A DNA stretch of 64,000 nt from Persephonella sp. KM09-Lau-8 (GTDB taxonomy: Bacteria > Aquificota > Aquificia > Aquificales > Hydrogenothermaceae): contig NZ_JNLL01000001.1 of assembly GCF_000703085.1 (NCBI RefSeq), positions 1,846,986 through 1,910,985 on the forward strand, written 5' to 3'. Under the pieces are notes generated by a model that worked only from the letters and a program-made list of their open reading frames with translations, was not told where the DNA came from and did no database searches. Within the stretch, counting starts at the first letter, position 1. Every line of letters begins with the position of its first letter. Positions 33,712 to 43,239 of the stretch are shown here, in pieces. The position numbers and the translations under genes were made by a program.

Positions 33712-35754
33712 CTAAAACTTAAGGCTTATATTCATATAAACAAATCTTCCAGGTTCAGGAATTTTTGTTCCGCTGCTGAAAGGATTTCTGAGATAAGATA
33801 GATGGGTGTAGTAATTTTTATCAAACAGATTGTCTATACCTAAACCTACAAATGCCCTATCACCTACATTGTATCCTGTTTTCAGATTTACTACATAGTA
33901 AGATTTTGTTTCTTTTTCATTCAGGTCACTGTCAACTTTAGATTGTTTTGCAGCGTATATTGTTTCCAGTAACCCAAAAGCTGTTCCATTGTCATATTTA
34001 ATAGCAAGCCTTGTTTTTAATGGTGGAATTTCTGCAAGGTCGCTGTCTGTGTAGTTTCCGCTATCTTTTTTACCCCTTTGATAAGCAGCTCCTGCTTCTA
34101 TTGAAACAGTATCTGTCAGCATTCCAATAACTGTTAAATCTCCACCGTATATGTGAGCATCTATGTTCTGGTAAGACATGGCATTTTTGGTATTTGAGAG
34201 GTTTCTAATTTTTGTCAGATATATATAATCTGTAAGATCACTGTAAAAAACATTTCCTTTTATTCCAAATAATCCCCAGTAATACTCAAATCCTGCATCA
34301 ACTTCATTGTTTTGGGTTGGATCAAGATTTGGATTTCCTACCCAGTCAGGTTTAGTCATTGGTTTTTTCAATGCTATGAATCTTTCTTCAGGATCAGGAA
34401 CTCTAACAGTATGTCCAAAACCAATATAAGCATTAGACCTTTTATCAAATTTATATCTCAGGACTATATTCCCTGATACATAGGTATCTGTCTGATCAAG
34501 GTCGTAATTATTTCCATAATACTCGTTATATATGTTCCTGTTTGCCGCCCCAAGAGCATTTTTATCAGATTCAGATTTTGTACTGTCTACTCTTAGACCT
34601 GCTGATATAACAAAATTGTTAATCTTTTTTGCTCCTTCAACAAATGCACCTATATTTTTAATATCAACATCAGGTATCATACCTCTGTTATCCAAAGTCA
34701 TTACTACATTGTCTGCTTTCCAGTTTCTTAGATAAGCATCTATTCCTGTTCTTAGTTTTATATCTCCGATTTTCCAGCCTTTTTCAATTTTGGCTCCATA
34801 GGTTTTTGTTTTGGCCAGAGTTCTCATCATATATCCACGGGAAGCCCACATATTAGAAGATTTTCTCCATCTATCCTGCATATCATGTCTTACAAAGTTC
34901 CAGTATGCAGATATTTTCAAATCCAGTGATTTAATATAATATTCGCCATTTATCCTGTGGGTTCTGTCGTACATGGCATCCATTAGCAAATATGGATATA
35001 AAACATCTTTTGCTTCGTCAAAGGCATAATTAATTTCCAGTCGGTTCTCATTGTCAGGTGTAATAACAACTTTAGACCAGAAGTTGTCTATATTAAACGA
35101 GGTATGGTCAATCTCTGATGGTTTGTAATTTGCATACTCAGTAATTTTCTTACCTTCTCCTGACTCATAAGGTTTAGAGTATTGTTTGCTATAACCTGCA
35201 AGCACTCTTACAGTTTCATTTCCACCATAAGCCTCAATTCCTCCTGATAGATAGTTAAAATATCCTCCTGTGAAAAATACTGAACCTCCTGCTCCTGCTT
35301 CTGGGTCTTTTGATATCAGGTTAACAACTCCAGCGAGAGAACCCTGATTTGAAACATCAAAAGGACCTTCTAAGATTTTTACTTCTTTGACCTGTCTGGT
35401 TGACATGTGGAATATAGCCGGATCCATTCTGTTTGGACAGGCTCCATATATTCTCTGACCATCTATCAAAACATTTATATTATCTCTACCAAATCCCCTA
35501 ATAGTAATATCGTTAGCTGTTCCACCTTTTCTTATATGGTTAACCTCTGGAAAGAGGTTTGATAAAATTTCCCCAAGGTCAATCTGTCTTGTGATTTTTA
35601 CATCTTCCTGTGTGGCTTCTTTTGTCTCTCCTTTAGTTTCTTCTGGAAGGATTTCTTCAGATACGGTGATTTTTTTTACTTTGATTACTTCCTGTGCATT
35701 TGCGTATGATAGGAAAGCTGGAACCAGCATCCCCGCCAGTAGAAGCCTCTTCAT
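33712..35754 (-). CDS. TonB-dependent copper receptor (NosA/OprC-like)
   Basis: 680 aa with a signal peptide (~1-20). Plug domain at ~60-165 (DITIRGFGRDNINVLIDGQRI), then a 22-strand barrel ending in FVYMNISLKF. The plug segment YGACPNRMDPAIFH has the CPNxMDP pattern of OprC/NosA, in which Cys and Met bind copper. NosA was first found as a protein needed for NosZ copper loading, and this gene lies next to SCO1, PCuAC and nos genes. It shares a promoter region holding two Fnr-type boxes. Confidence 0.82.
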   Translation of the reverse strand: MKRLLLAGMLVPAFLSYANAQEVIKVKKITVSEEILPEETKGETKEATQEDVKITRQIDLGEILSNLFPEVNHIRKGGTANDITIRGFGRDNINVLIDGQRIYGACPNRMDPAIFHMSTRQVKEVKILEGPFDVSNQGSLAGVVNLISKDPEAGAGGSVFFTGGYFNYLSGGIEAYGGNETVRVLAGYSKQYSKPYESGEGKKITEYANYKPSEIDHTSFNIDNFWSKVVITPDNENRLEINYAFDEAKDVLYPYLLMDAMYDRTHRINGEYYIKSLDLKISAYWNFVRHDMQDRWRKSSNMWASRGYMMRTLAKTKTYGAKIEKGWKIGDIKLRTGIDAYLRNWKADNVVMTLDNRGMIPDVDIKNIGAFVEGAKKINNFVISAGLRVDSTKSESDKNALGAANRNIYNEYYGNNYDLDQTDTYVSGNIVLRYKFDKRSNAYIGFGHTVRVPDPEERFIALKKPMTKPDWVGNPNLDPTQNNEVDAGFEYYWGLFGIKGNVFYSDLTDYIYLTKIRNLSNTKNAMSYQNIDAHIYGGDLTVIGMLTDTVSIEAGAAYQRGKKDSGNYTDSDLAEIPPLKTRLAIKYDNGTAFGLLETIYAAKQSKVDSDLNEKETKSYYVVNLKTGYNVGDRAFVGLGIDNLFDKNYYTHLSYLRNPFSSGTKIPEPGRFVYMNISLKF

Positions 35755-35793
35755 AATAAAAAACCTCCTTTGTGTTATTTTTTGTTTAATTTT

Positions 35794-35822
35794 ATAATAA
35801 AATTAACATTAATATTTGTCAA
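35794..35822 (-). promoter_or_regulatory. Promoter of the copper-receptor gene
   Basis: On the minus strand: TTGACA (35817-35822), a 17-bp spacer and TATTAT (35794-35799), about 40 bp before the start codon. A close match to the sigma-70 consensus. Confidence 0.6.
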
Positions 35823-35855
35823 AATTTAAATTAAAGTATTGAAAAAAATCTGGCA

Positions 35856-35886
35856 TTGATGGATATCAATTTTTGATGAATGTCAA
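35856..35886. promoter_or_regulatory. Two tandem Fnr-type boxes
   Basis: TTGATggatATCAA at 35856-35869 is a perfect TTGAT-N4-ATCAA palindrome. TTGATgaatGTCAA at 35873-35886 differs at one base. Centres are 17 bp apart. They lie between the divergent copper-receptor and SCO1 promoters, centred roughly 50 and 67 bp before the inferred SCO1 start site. The Crp/Fnr regulator at 43743 is the obvious candidate to bind them. Confidence 0.75.
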
Positions 35887-35894
35887 TGGAAATT

Positions 35895-35923
35895 TTGAAC
35901 TTAGGGTTATTATTGTTTATACT
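35895..35923 (+). promoter_or_regulatory. SCO1 promoter
   Basis: TTGAAC (35895-35900), a 17-bp spacer and TATACT (35918-35923), 22 bp before the SCO1 ATG. It lies just downstream of the two Fnr-type boxes. Confidence 0.6.
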
Positions 35924-35944
35924 TAAACATATGGAGGTATAATA

Positions 35945-36553
35945 ATGTTAAGATTGAGGACATTTTTTACAGCTTTTTTAGTTATTATTTTGGCTAACTT
36001 TGCTTTTGCATATCAGTTTTACGGATATCCTTACGTACAAAAAATAAAGAATTTTACTCTCACAGATCACAATGGGAATAAGGTAAGCTTATCTGATTTT
36101 AAAGGGAAATATTTACTCGTATTTTTTGGATATACATACTGTCCTGATGTTTGTCCAACTTCTATGTTCAGAATATCAGAAACATTGAAACACTTAGGGA
36201 AATATAAGGATAAAGTCCATGTACTATTTATCTCGGTAGACCCTGAAAGGGATACACCTGAGCTCTTGAAAAAGTTTATATCTTTTTATGATCCAACAGG
36301 TAAATACATAACTGGTCTCGTAGGTTCCCCAGAAGAGATAAAAAAAGTTGCGAAAATGTTTAGAGCTTATTATGAGAAAGTTCCTCTTAAAGACAATCCT
36401 GAGGTTGGCTATCTGGTAGATCATACGGCTTTCATTTATCTTCTGGATAAAAACGGTATTATGCGACTAATTTTTAGACCTGCCAATGATGATCCTGAAA
36501 AAATAGCTCAGGATATAATACAGGTAATAAAATTCTTTGGAGATGGAGAATGA
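35945..36553 (+). CDS. SCO1/SenC copper chaperone
   Basis: 202 aa with an N-terminal signal or anchor (residues 1-22). Thioredoxin-like fold with copper ligands C66 and C70 in YCPDVCP and H160 in VDHTAF. SCO proteins load the CuA centre of cytochrome oxidases; here, next to NosZ, the CuA site of N2O reductase is an equally good target. GGAGG before the ATG; its TGA overlaps the PCuAC gene start. Confidence 0.93.
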   Translation: MLRLRTFFTAFLVIILANFAFAYQFYGYPYVQKIKNFTLTDHNGNKVSLSDFKGKYLLVFFGYTYCPDVCPTSMFRISETLKHLGKYKDKVHVLFISVDPERDTPELLKKFISFYDPTGKYITGLVGSPEEIKKVAKMFRAYYEKVPLKDNPEVGYLVDHTAFIYLLDKNGIMRLIFRPANDDPEKIAQDIIQVIKFFGDGE

Positions 36554-36969
36554 GAAAAATAGCAGCATTTTTATTAACAGGACTGGTTTCGTGTGTACTT
36601 GCAGCACCAGAAATCATTGTAAAAGATCCATGGGTTAGAGCTGTTCCACCTACAATGAAAAATACTGCTTTATTTATGGTAATTGAGAACAAAGGAGATG
36701 CAGAGGACTCTTTAATTGATGTTAAAACAGAAATTTGTAATCAATCTATGATCCACAAAACTGAGAACAGCAATGGTGTCATGAAAATGGTTCATGTGGA
36801 AAAAGTAGTGATTCCTCCTAAGTCCACAGTTGTTTTTAAACCTGGTGGTTTTCATGTCATGTTAATGGGATTGAAAAATCCTATAAAACCTGGACAGATG
36901 TTAAAATTCACATTAATTTTTGAGAAAACAGGAGCTAAAACTATAGAAGCTCCTGTTAAAATGAAATAA
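36550..36969 (+). CDS. PCu(A)C periplasmic copper chaperone
   Basis: 139 aa with a signal peptide ending near LAAP. The DUF461 copper motif is visible: MIHKTENSNGVMKM (H-x10-M), followed after ~21 residues by FHVMLMGL (HxM). PCuAC delivers Cu(I) together with SCO1 to CuA sites. Overlaps SCO1 by 4 bp; convergent with the cytochrome gene that follows (stops abut). Confidence 0.92.
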   Translation: MRKIAAFLLTGLVSCVLAAPEIIVKDPWVRAVPPTMKNTALFMVIENKGDAEDSLIDVKTEICNQSMIHKTENSNGVMKMVHVEKVVIPPKSTVVFKPGGFHVMLMGLKNPIKPGQMLKFTLIFEKTGAKTIEAPVKMK

Positions 36970-37371
36970 TTACTTTTTTAGAGTTAATAGCCAGTTTACA
37001 ATAAGTTCTATTTCTTTGTCATTGTAATAAGGTTTTTGTGGAGGCATATACATTGCTTCCACACTTCCTACTTTTTTGGTTTTTATGTGACCTTTCATCC
37101 ATTCAGTCCATCTACCTTTACTACCATTTTTGATAACATCTGTAAACTGTTTTTTTAGAGTTTCTTCTGGAACATCTTTGTATCTTTTTAATATTTCTTT
37201 AAAGGATGGTGCTATTACTGTTCTGTTTATATCATGGCACCATGAACATCTTTTGGCTAACATCTTACCTTTGAGTATTGGGTCTTTTTCTATCTCTTCC
37301 CTTGTAAGTGCATTGCTTATAGATGTTGTTGCAACGATAGCTAATACTGCTGCTGTTAGAATCTTTTTCAT
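36970..37371 (-). CDS. Monohaem cytochrome c
   Basis: 133 aa. Signal peptide to ~residue 21, then CSWCH haem motif at ~42-46, a late Met in AMYMPPQKPY and a C-terminal helix (IELIVNWLLTL). Class I fold with an insert between haem and Met ligand. It is the last gene of the nos cluster and may donate electrons to NosZ or a partner. A similar cytochrome gene stands before nosZ (43240). Confidence 0.88.
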   Translation of the reverse strand: MKKILTAAVLAIVATTSISNALTREEIEKDPILKGKMLAKRCSWCHDINRTVIAPSFKEILKRYKDVPEETLKKQFTDVIKNGSKGRWTEWMKGHIKTKKVGSVEAMYMPPQKPYYNDKEIELIVNWLLTLKK

Positions 37372-37383
37372 TTTCAGACCCCC

Positions 37384-38172
37384 TTAAAAATCTTTTCTAC
37401 TGAATTTAAACATGCCTAAAAATAAAGGAATTAATATCCATAACACCATAACAATAAAGGAAACAGTTATCCCAAATCCTGTATCAAAAAATTTCTGGAA
37501 GATTGCCCCTGTATATCCAAGTAAAGCAGCAACATCTAACTTAAGTATCACAAAAATTCTTGCAATATCTACAGGATTAAGGATGGATAGTATTAAAACT
37601 GGTTTCTCCAGAGGATACTCTCTAAAGTAGACAGTAATAAACAGTATTATTCCATCATATATAAGTGTCATATATAGCCATAATAAAATTGAGGCTCCAA
37701 ACCCTTTTACCCTATCCTCAAAAAATGTGGCGATCATAAATGCAAAAGCCACAAATATAAATGTCATAAATATCCCAGAAATAGTTAGTAGAGTGTAAAG
37801 CTGATATTCCGGAGGAGCTTCTATATATCTAAGTGATATCAGAAAAGGCAACCATATTCCTATTAGAAAACTTAAGGAAAGTGATATGGAGGTTCCCAGA
37901 TATTTTGCTATAAATATGTTCTTTCTATTAATTGGTTGGGACAGCAGTAGTTCTATAAAATTTCTGGAATCGTAGAGGAATATTGTTCCTAAAATAAGAC
38001 TTATAAGGGGAATAACAAGAATAACCAGTTGTAGTAGAGTAGAAACTACTTTAACAGGTGCTTTTGCAAAATAAAATAAAGCAGCAGTTAAAATCAGGAA
38101 AAATAAGAGATAAAAGATTATCCATTTATTTCGGTACATGTTGTAAAATTCGTATTTCAGAAGCTTAAGCAT
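37384..38172 (-). CDS. nosY: NosY, ABC permease for NosZ maturation
   Basis: 262 aa with six TM helices and an ABC-2 type layout (LLSQPINRKNIFIAKYLG is the coupling segment). Works with NosF and NosD in assembling the CuZ site of NosZ. Overlaps nosF by 8 bp. Confidence 0.88.
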   Translation of the reverse strand: MLKLLKYEFYNMYRNKWIIFYLLFFLILTAALFYFAKAPVKVVSTLLQLVILVIPLISLILGTIFLYDSRNFIELLLSQPINRKNIFIAKYLGTSISLSLSFLIGIWLPFLISLRYIEAPPEYQLYTLLTISGIFMTFIFVAFAFMIATFFEDRVKGFGASILLWLYMTLIYDGIILFITVYFREYPLEKPVLILSILNPVDIARIFVILKLDVAALLGYTGAIFQKFFDTGFGITVSFIVMVLWILIPLFLGMFKFSRKDF

Positions 38173-38884
38173 TGTATCCCTTCTCCATCAGTTTTGCTAT
38201 TGCCCTTTCCAGATTTTTTTCTCCTGATTTTTCTATTATCTCTTTTACTGTGCCTGTTAGATAAATCTGTCCTTCCAATAAAAATACAATTTCATCAGCA
38301 AGCTCTTCAACTTCACTCATTATATGGGATGTAAGAATAACAAGTTTTTCCCTTTCAACCTGCTGGCGTATTTTATCCTTCAGAAAGCTGCTGGAAACAG
38401 GGTCTAATCCCACAGTAGGTTCATCCAGGAAAAATATTTCAGGATCAAACATGAAAGTAATTAGAGCGCTTACTTTTTGTTTTGTTCCACCAGATAGATT
38501 TTTCAGTTTTTTATCCATGTATTGCTGTAGTTTGAAATACTCTATAAATTCATCTTTGATATTTGGATTATATCCTTCTTTTCTTATGTCTATAAGCATA
38601 TTTATAAGCTCTTTCAATGTTAAATTTTCAGGGAAAACTGCTACCTGAGGCATATATCCTATAAACTTTCTGTAATGCCAGCTTTTTTCTATACTTTCTC
38701 CTTTTACATATATTTCCCCTGAGGTTGGTATAACAAGCCCCAGAATTGATTTTATAAGAGTCGTTTTCCCTGAGCCATTAGGTCCCAGAATTGATACCAC
38801 TTTGCCTCTGGTAATTTCCAGATTTATTCCTTTCAGAACTTCCTGTTTACCAAATCTTTTATAAAGATTTTTTACTTTGACCAT
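38165..38884 (-). CDS. nosF: NosF, ABC ATPase for NosZ maturation
   Basis: 239 aa. Walker A GPNGSGKTT, signature LSGGTKQK and Walker B FFLDEPTVGLDP are complete, then the H-loop (TSHIMSEVEEL). A typical ABC-2 ATPase. Overlaps nosD by 13 bp and nosY by 8 bp, giving translational coupling in the NosDFY complex. Confidence 0.9.
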   Translation of the reverse strand: MVKVKNLYKRFGKQEVLKGINLEITRGKVVSILGPNGSGKTTLIKSILGLVIPTSGEIYVKGESIEKSWHYRKFIGYMPQVAVFPENLTLKELINMLIDIRKEGYNPNIKDEFIEYFKLQQYMDKKLKNLSGGTKQKVSALITFMFDPEIFFLDEPTVGLDPVSSSFLKDKIRQQVEREKLVILTSHIMSEVEELADEIVFLLEGQIYLTGTVKEIIEKSGEKNLERAIAKLMEKGYNA

Positions 38885-40149
38885 TCATATCTCCTCATAA
38901 GAGGTTTTCTATCTTCCAGACTTGATGGTATTAGCATCGGAAACATTCTCTCAGTGAGGTCTATCAGATAAACAAAAAAACTTCTGCTGAGAATGATTGA
39001 TTGGGGATAATTCTCCGTTAAGTATCCAAATAAAGAAACAGGTCGGTACGGAACATCCCCAATACCATCATGGTCAAGGTCGTATCCCTTGTAATCGCTC
39101 CAGTAATTTTCTTCATATTTATTGGGGTTCTGAAAACTGTTTGTGGCTATATTGAAGGTGTTTGCTATAAAATTATTGTGTTTAAATAAATTATCCTGTG
39201 AATTAGCCCATATTCTTATAGCCCATCCATTTTCTATAAAATCATTTTCTATTATAACTGTCCTGTTTGTATTATCTGCAAATATTCCTGTGGTGTTTTT
39301 ATAAAAAACATTGTGATACATATAACTATCGTAAATCTCTTTTAGCAGAATTCCATAGGACTGGGTTCCCCAGTTATACTCAAATATATTATTTGCCATA
39401 TAGACATGTTTTGTATACATTACAGCAACACCTGCACCATTCCGTCTAAAAATATTGTTTATATAATTATCTTTATGGGAAAACATAAAATGAAGTCCAT
39501 ATCTTAGATTTTCCTCGCTTATATTGTTAATAATGGTGCTGTTCTTAACAAACTCAAAATATATTCCATCCCTGTGATGTTTAACATGATTCCCTTCCAC
39601 AAGCATATTTTTACAGTGCCATAAATGTATACCATTTCCAAAGTTTGTTTCGATAGTATGGCCAAAGGCAGATTTCAAATACTCTAAACGAGCCGGACCA
39701 TCAACAATATTATTTTTAACTACTCCTTCCTTTGAAGCTGCAAAATAAATTCCCCAGAAGTTATTTTTTAAGATGCAATTTTCTATGCGGCAGTTTTTTG
39801 TCCTGAAAAATTTTATTCCGGCAATGTCTTCTATATCACTTTTCCCGGAATTTTGAATAATTAACCCTTTAACAACCACATTGTTTGCTTTTACTGTGAT
39901 AACTTCATATTTTTTTTCTCCATCGATTACAGGATAATCTTCTCCTATTAACTTTACAGACTTTTTAACAAGGATATTTCCTTCTTTGTAAATTCCCTTT
40001 TTTATTAAAATGGTATCTCCATCCTGAGCTATCTGGAGGGCTTTTTTTATCGAGGAGATTTCACAGTCTGGGCATACAGTTATAGTTTTTGCATATATTG
40101 AAGCAATAATGAACAGAAATATTAACTTTGTGCAGAGGAGTTTTTTCAT
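38872..40149 (-). CDS. nosD: NosD, periplasmic copper-processing protein
   Basis: 425 aa. Signal peptide to about residue 20, then a right-handed beta-helix of CASH repeats (many NNI, GIYF, NGIHLW, GIYFEF units, residues ~40-340). The NYWSDYKGYDLDHDGIGD segment near the C-terminal part is typical of NosD. It passes copper to NosZ together with NosFY. Confidence 0.92.
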   Translation of the reverse strand: MKKLLCTKLIFLFIIASIYAKTITVCPDCEISSIKKALQIAQDGDTILIKKGIYKEGNILVKKSVKLIGEDYPVIDGEKKYEVITVKANNVVVKGLIIQNSGKSDIEDIAGIKFFRTKNCRIENCILKNNFWGIYFAASKEGVVKNNIVDGPARLEYLKSAFGHTIETNFGNGIHLWHCKNMLVEGNHVKHHRDGIYFEFVKNSTIINNISEENLRYGLHFMFSHKDNYINNIFRRNGAGVAVMYTKHVYMANNIFEYNWGTQSYGILLKEIYDSYMYHNVFYKNTTGIFADNTNRTVIIENDFIENGWAIRIWANSQDNLFKHNNFIANTFNIATNSFQNPNKYEENYWSDYKGYDLDHDGIGDVPYRPVSLFGYLTENYPQSIILSRSFFVYLIDLTERMFPMLIPSSLEDRKPLMRRYEWSK

Positions 40150-40150
40150 T

Positions 40151-40669
40151 TTACATGTTCATATGTTTATGTTTATGCATTTTATCTTTATTTTCTATCC
40201 ATTCTTTTTTTACAAGCTGGAGAACTTGTTTCCAGTTTAGTATTTCTCCACCATATTTTTGTTTTACTTTTTCTAATTCCTGTCTGTTTTCAAATGCAGA
40301 CAGATTCATACCCATAGGGCTTGGTAAATCCTTTGCTCTCAGATATAGCGCTTTTTCAGCAGGGATGAACTTTTTAGTTAAAAAGTCCGGAACCCATAGG
40401 GAATGTATTTTTTCTTTGTCTTTGTATTCTAAATAAAATGCTGCAAGACATTCTACACTATCAAATTTGTATGCTTTTCCTGTTTTTAGGAGTAATTCTG
40501 ATCCATACCTTGGATCTGTGACTTTCATTCGGCAGTATGCACATTCATCCTGCCCATAATTAATTGGAACAGGTTTAATTTCTTTTTTTTGGCAACCTTC
40601 TGTAAATAAAAAAATGGCCGCTGGAGCCATTATGAGTAAAATAATTTTTATTATTTTGTTTTTAATCAT
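40151..40669 (-). CDS. nosL: NosL, copper chaperone lipoprotein
   Basis: 172 aa. Lipobox at FTEGC; the metal motif CAYCRMKVTDPRYG and DSVECLAAFYLE, SPMGMNLSAF and the end domain KQKYGGEILNW belong to NosL. It ends in a His/Met-rich tail (KMHKHKHMNM), probably another Cu(I) site. Feeds copper to NosD. The start overlaps the NosB-like gene stop. Confidence 0.93.
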   Translation of the reverse strand: MIKNKIIKIILLIMAPAAIFLFTEGCQKKEIKPVPINYGQDECAYCRMKVTDPRYGSELLLKTGKAYKFDSVECLAAFYLEYKDKEKIHSLWVPDFLTKKFIPAEKALYLRAKDLPSPMGMNLSAFENRQELEKVKQKYGGEILNWKQVLQLVKKEWIENKDKMHKHKHMNM

Positions 40670-41250
40670 CAGGCTTTTCTACCTCTCAGAAATTCAATAC
40701 CTGCAGCGATAACACCTATTATACCTGATAAAGCGAGAATATAGGTACCTGTTGATGGAAAAGCACAAGCTCTAAAGTTCAATAGATTTTTGCAACCAAA
40801 CATTGGTGGTTGATAAGCCATTCCCGGGATTTTTATCGGTGCATGAGGGTTTAGGTTATGCCCATAATCATACTCCCACCACCAGAAGTCCACCAGAGAG
40901 GCTATACCTATAATGGCAAGTAGTATGACCCAGGTATAAAGTAGTTTTTTACTTCCTATTGCTGCCACCACCAGACCGAATAGAATCATAAATCCAAAGA
41001 TTATAGGAAGTATTTTCAGTTCAGGAATTGCATTTGGGTCAATTTTTTTCATTCCAACATAGTGGTTTAGTAGATTAATATTTTTCAGGTCATGGGGAGT
41101 TCCCCCTTCGATTTTATTGACCCAGATTATCATTTTTAGTCCTTCTTTATACTGTGGAGCATACAAGGTGATTTCCCATAAAGGTTTGAAATAAATTCCT
41201 ATCATTAATAAAGAAGCGAGGGCGATAAGCCCCCGAGAAATCCAGCTCAT
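40669..41250 (-). CDS. NosB-like membrane protein of the nos cluster
   Basis: 193 aa with four TM helices (residues ~5-25, ~82-102, ~105-125, ~165-187) and two loops; the second is rich in Pro/His/Trp. In clade II nos clusters, for example of Wolinella, a polytopic protein called NosB follows nosZ; position and topology agree here. Role unknown. It begins 13 bp after the nosZ stop. Confidence 0.6.
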   Translation of the reverse strand: MSWISRGLIALASLLMIGIYFKPLWEITLYAPQYKEGLKMIIWVNKIEGGTPHDLKNINLLNHYVGMKKIDPNAIPELKILPIIFGFMILFGLVVAAIGSKKLLYTWVILLAIIGIASLVDFWWWEYDYGHNLNPHAPIKIPGMAYQPPMFGCKNLLNFRACAFPSTGTYILALSGIIGVIAAGIEFLRGRKA

Positions 41251-41263
41251 ATTTTATCCCTCC

Positions 41264-43222
41264 TTATTTTGCTGTGTGCATTTCTTCACCTGTGCCGTAT
41301 TTGATAGGAACATTAGCATCAGCAGGTGATACTCTTACGTATCCTTGCATTTCTTGGTGCAGAGCAGAACAGAAGTCTGTGCAGTAGAATGGATATACAC
41401 CAGGCTTTTGTGGTTTCCATTTAAGTGTGAGTGTTTCTCCTGGCATGATAAGGAGGTTTGTATTTCTTGCTCCATATACTGCAAATCCGTGTGGGATATC
41501 CCAGTCTTGCTCAATATTTGTTACATGGAAGTAAACAGTATCACCAACTTTAATTCCTTCAATGTTGTCTGGTGTAAAGTGAGATCTGATTGCTGTCATG
41601 TAGATATGAACTTCATTTCCTTTTCTAACAACTTTTGCTTCTTCTTCAGATTTTGTAGCGTATGGATGAGTATTCTTTTCCAGTTCAAATATTTTAGTTG
41701 TTTTTGGAGCAAGGATTTTTGCAGGAATAGCCTGTGCGTAGTGTGGTTCACCAAGTTCTGCAAGATCGAGAAGGAATTGTGGTTTTGTTGTTTCAACATT
41801 TACAGAAATGTCATAAAGCTGTCCTGCGTGTGGCAGTTCTGGACCTGTTGGCAGGAACACATCTTTTGTAATTTTGTTCATAGGTAGGAGATATTTACCC
41901 CATGGTTTTGCAGAGTCTCCACCTGGGATCATCAGGTGTCCAACAGAGTAGTATGTTGGAACATGTCCAAGTATTTTACATTTCTTGTAGTCGTAGTAAA
42001 CAACGTCTGAAGAAATGAAACATGATGTATAAGCGTGTCCTTTTCCATCAAATTCTGTGTGTAAAGGTCCAAGACATGGGTTTGGAAGTTCACAATGGTT
42101 GATAGCTTCATATTTCAGGATAGGAATTCCTTCAACTTCGCCAGCAAACTGTTTGTTTTTAATAGCATTCATCATTTTGGAGAATGAGTGAATTGGAATA
42201 ACAGTTGCCAGTTTACCACCACCTATGATGTATTCTCCGTCTGGAGATACGTCAACACCGTGTGGTGATTTTGGTGTTGGTAGGTAATAAACTACCCCTG
42301 GACATTCTTTTGGAATTATCCATTTAACACTTGTTTTCCATTCTGTTCTGGCGATTCTATCGCCTTCTTCAGGTCTATAGTTGTGTGCGTATTTTGTTTT
42401 TACTTCCTTATATTTACCCTGTGCTATACACTCTTCTGCTCTTTTCCAGTTAACAGCTGCAATGTAGTCTTTATCTCTCATAGAAGCATTAATTTCAAGG
42501 AGTGTATGTGCTTGTTCTGTGTTATACGATGTGAAGAAACACCATCCATTAGATGGTCCTTTACCACAGTGTGCCAGGTCGTAGTCATAACCAGGAACAA
42601 GTATCTGGAATGCAATATCCATTTTTCCTGGTTTGTCAGCTCTAATAAATGTTAATGTTCCTTTGAAGTACTTTTTGTACTCTGCTATAGGAACATCTTT
42701 TTGAGGAATTGGAATTGAGAATCTGGTAGCGGCTGTTATGTATTCGGAGTTTGGTGTGATAAATGTTGAAGCGTGGTTTCCTGCGGAGAATGGAATTTCC
42801 AGAATTTCTGTTGTTTCAAAGGTTTTCAGGTCAATTCTTGCTACCCTTGGTGTGTTGTTTTCATTGATAAATACCCATCTTCCATCAGGTACCCCATTGG
42901 TTTGGGATAACTCTGGGTGGTGAGTATCACCCCATGGAATAAATCCATGGCTTGTCATAAGCATTGCTTTTGTTTCCTCTGAATATCCATAACCATTCAT
43001 TGGAAATACAGAGAAAACAGGAATTACTTTCAGGAGTCTTCCTGAAGGAAGTCCATAGACACTTAATTGTCCATTGTAACCTCCAGATAGGAAAGCATAA
43101 AATTCATCATGCTTCCCATGGGGAACATAAACTTTTTCTGCCGGGCTTTGTGCCTGTGAAGGCAAAGAAACAAGCCCAGCTGCCACCGCTGAAAACAGTG
43201 CCAGCTTGACTTTAGATTTCAT
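41264..43222 (-). CDS. nosZ: Nitrous-oxide reductase, clade II (Sec-type)
   Basis: 652 aa. The signal peptide (MKSKVKLALFSAVAAGLVSL...) lacks a twin Arg, so export is by Sec, as in clade II NosZ. Beta-propeller CuZ ligands: DTHHPELS, SPHGVDVSPDG, PLHTEFDG and others. The C-terminal cupredoxin CuA motif is C614-C618-H622-M625 (CTDFCSALHQEM). It reduces N2O to N2 in the periplasm. Unlike epsilonproteobacterial homologues there is no fused cytochrome c domain; a separate cytochrome gene lies 17 bp upstream. Confidence 0.96.
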   Translation of the reverse strand: MKSKVKLALFSAVAAGLVSLPSQAQSPAEKVYVPHGKHDEFYAFLSGGYNGQLSVYGLPSGRLLKVIPVFSVFPMNGYGYSEETKAMLMTSHGFIPWGDTHHPELSQTNGVPDGRWVFINENNTPRVARIDLKTFETTEILEIPFSAGNHASTFITPNSEYITAATRFSIPIPQKDVPIAEYKKYFKGTLTFIRADKPGKMDIAFQILVPGYDYDLAHCGKGPSNGWCFFTSYNTEQAHTLLEINASMRDKDYIAAVNWKRAEECIAQGKYKEVKTKYAHNYRPEEGDRIARTEWKTSVKWIIPKECPGVVYYLPTPKSPHGVDVSPDGEYIIGGGKLATVIPIHSFSKMMNAIKNKQFAGEVEGIPILKYEAINHCELPNPCLGPLHTEFDGKGHAYTSCFISSDVVYYDYKKCKILGHVPTYYSVGHLMIPGGDSAKPWGKYLLPMNKITKDVFLPTGPELPHAGQLYDISVNVETTKPQFLLDLAELGEPHYAQAIPAKILAPKTTKIFELEKNTHPYATKSEEEAKVVRKGNEVHIYMTAIRSHFTPDNIEGIKVGDTVYFHVTNIEQDWDIPHGFAVYGARNTNLLIMPGETLTLKWKPQKPGVYPFYCTDFCSALHQEMQGYVRVSPADANVPIKYGTGEEMHTAK

Positions 43223-43239
43223 AACTCTTCCCTCCTTTT

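Noticed and set aside
41345..41887. Long plus-strand reading frame of 180 codons inside nosZ
   Set aside because: Antisense to a strongly conserved gene, composition is typical of a shadow frame (rich in Cys/Phe/Trp), and no ribosome site.
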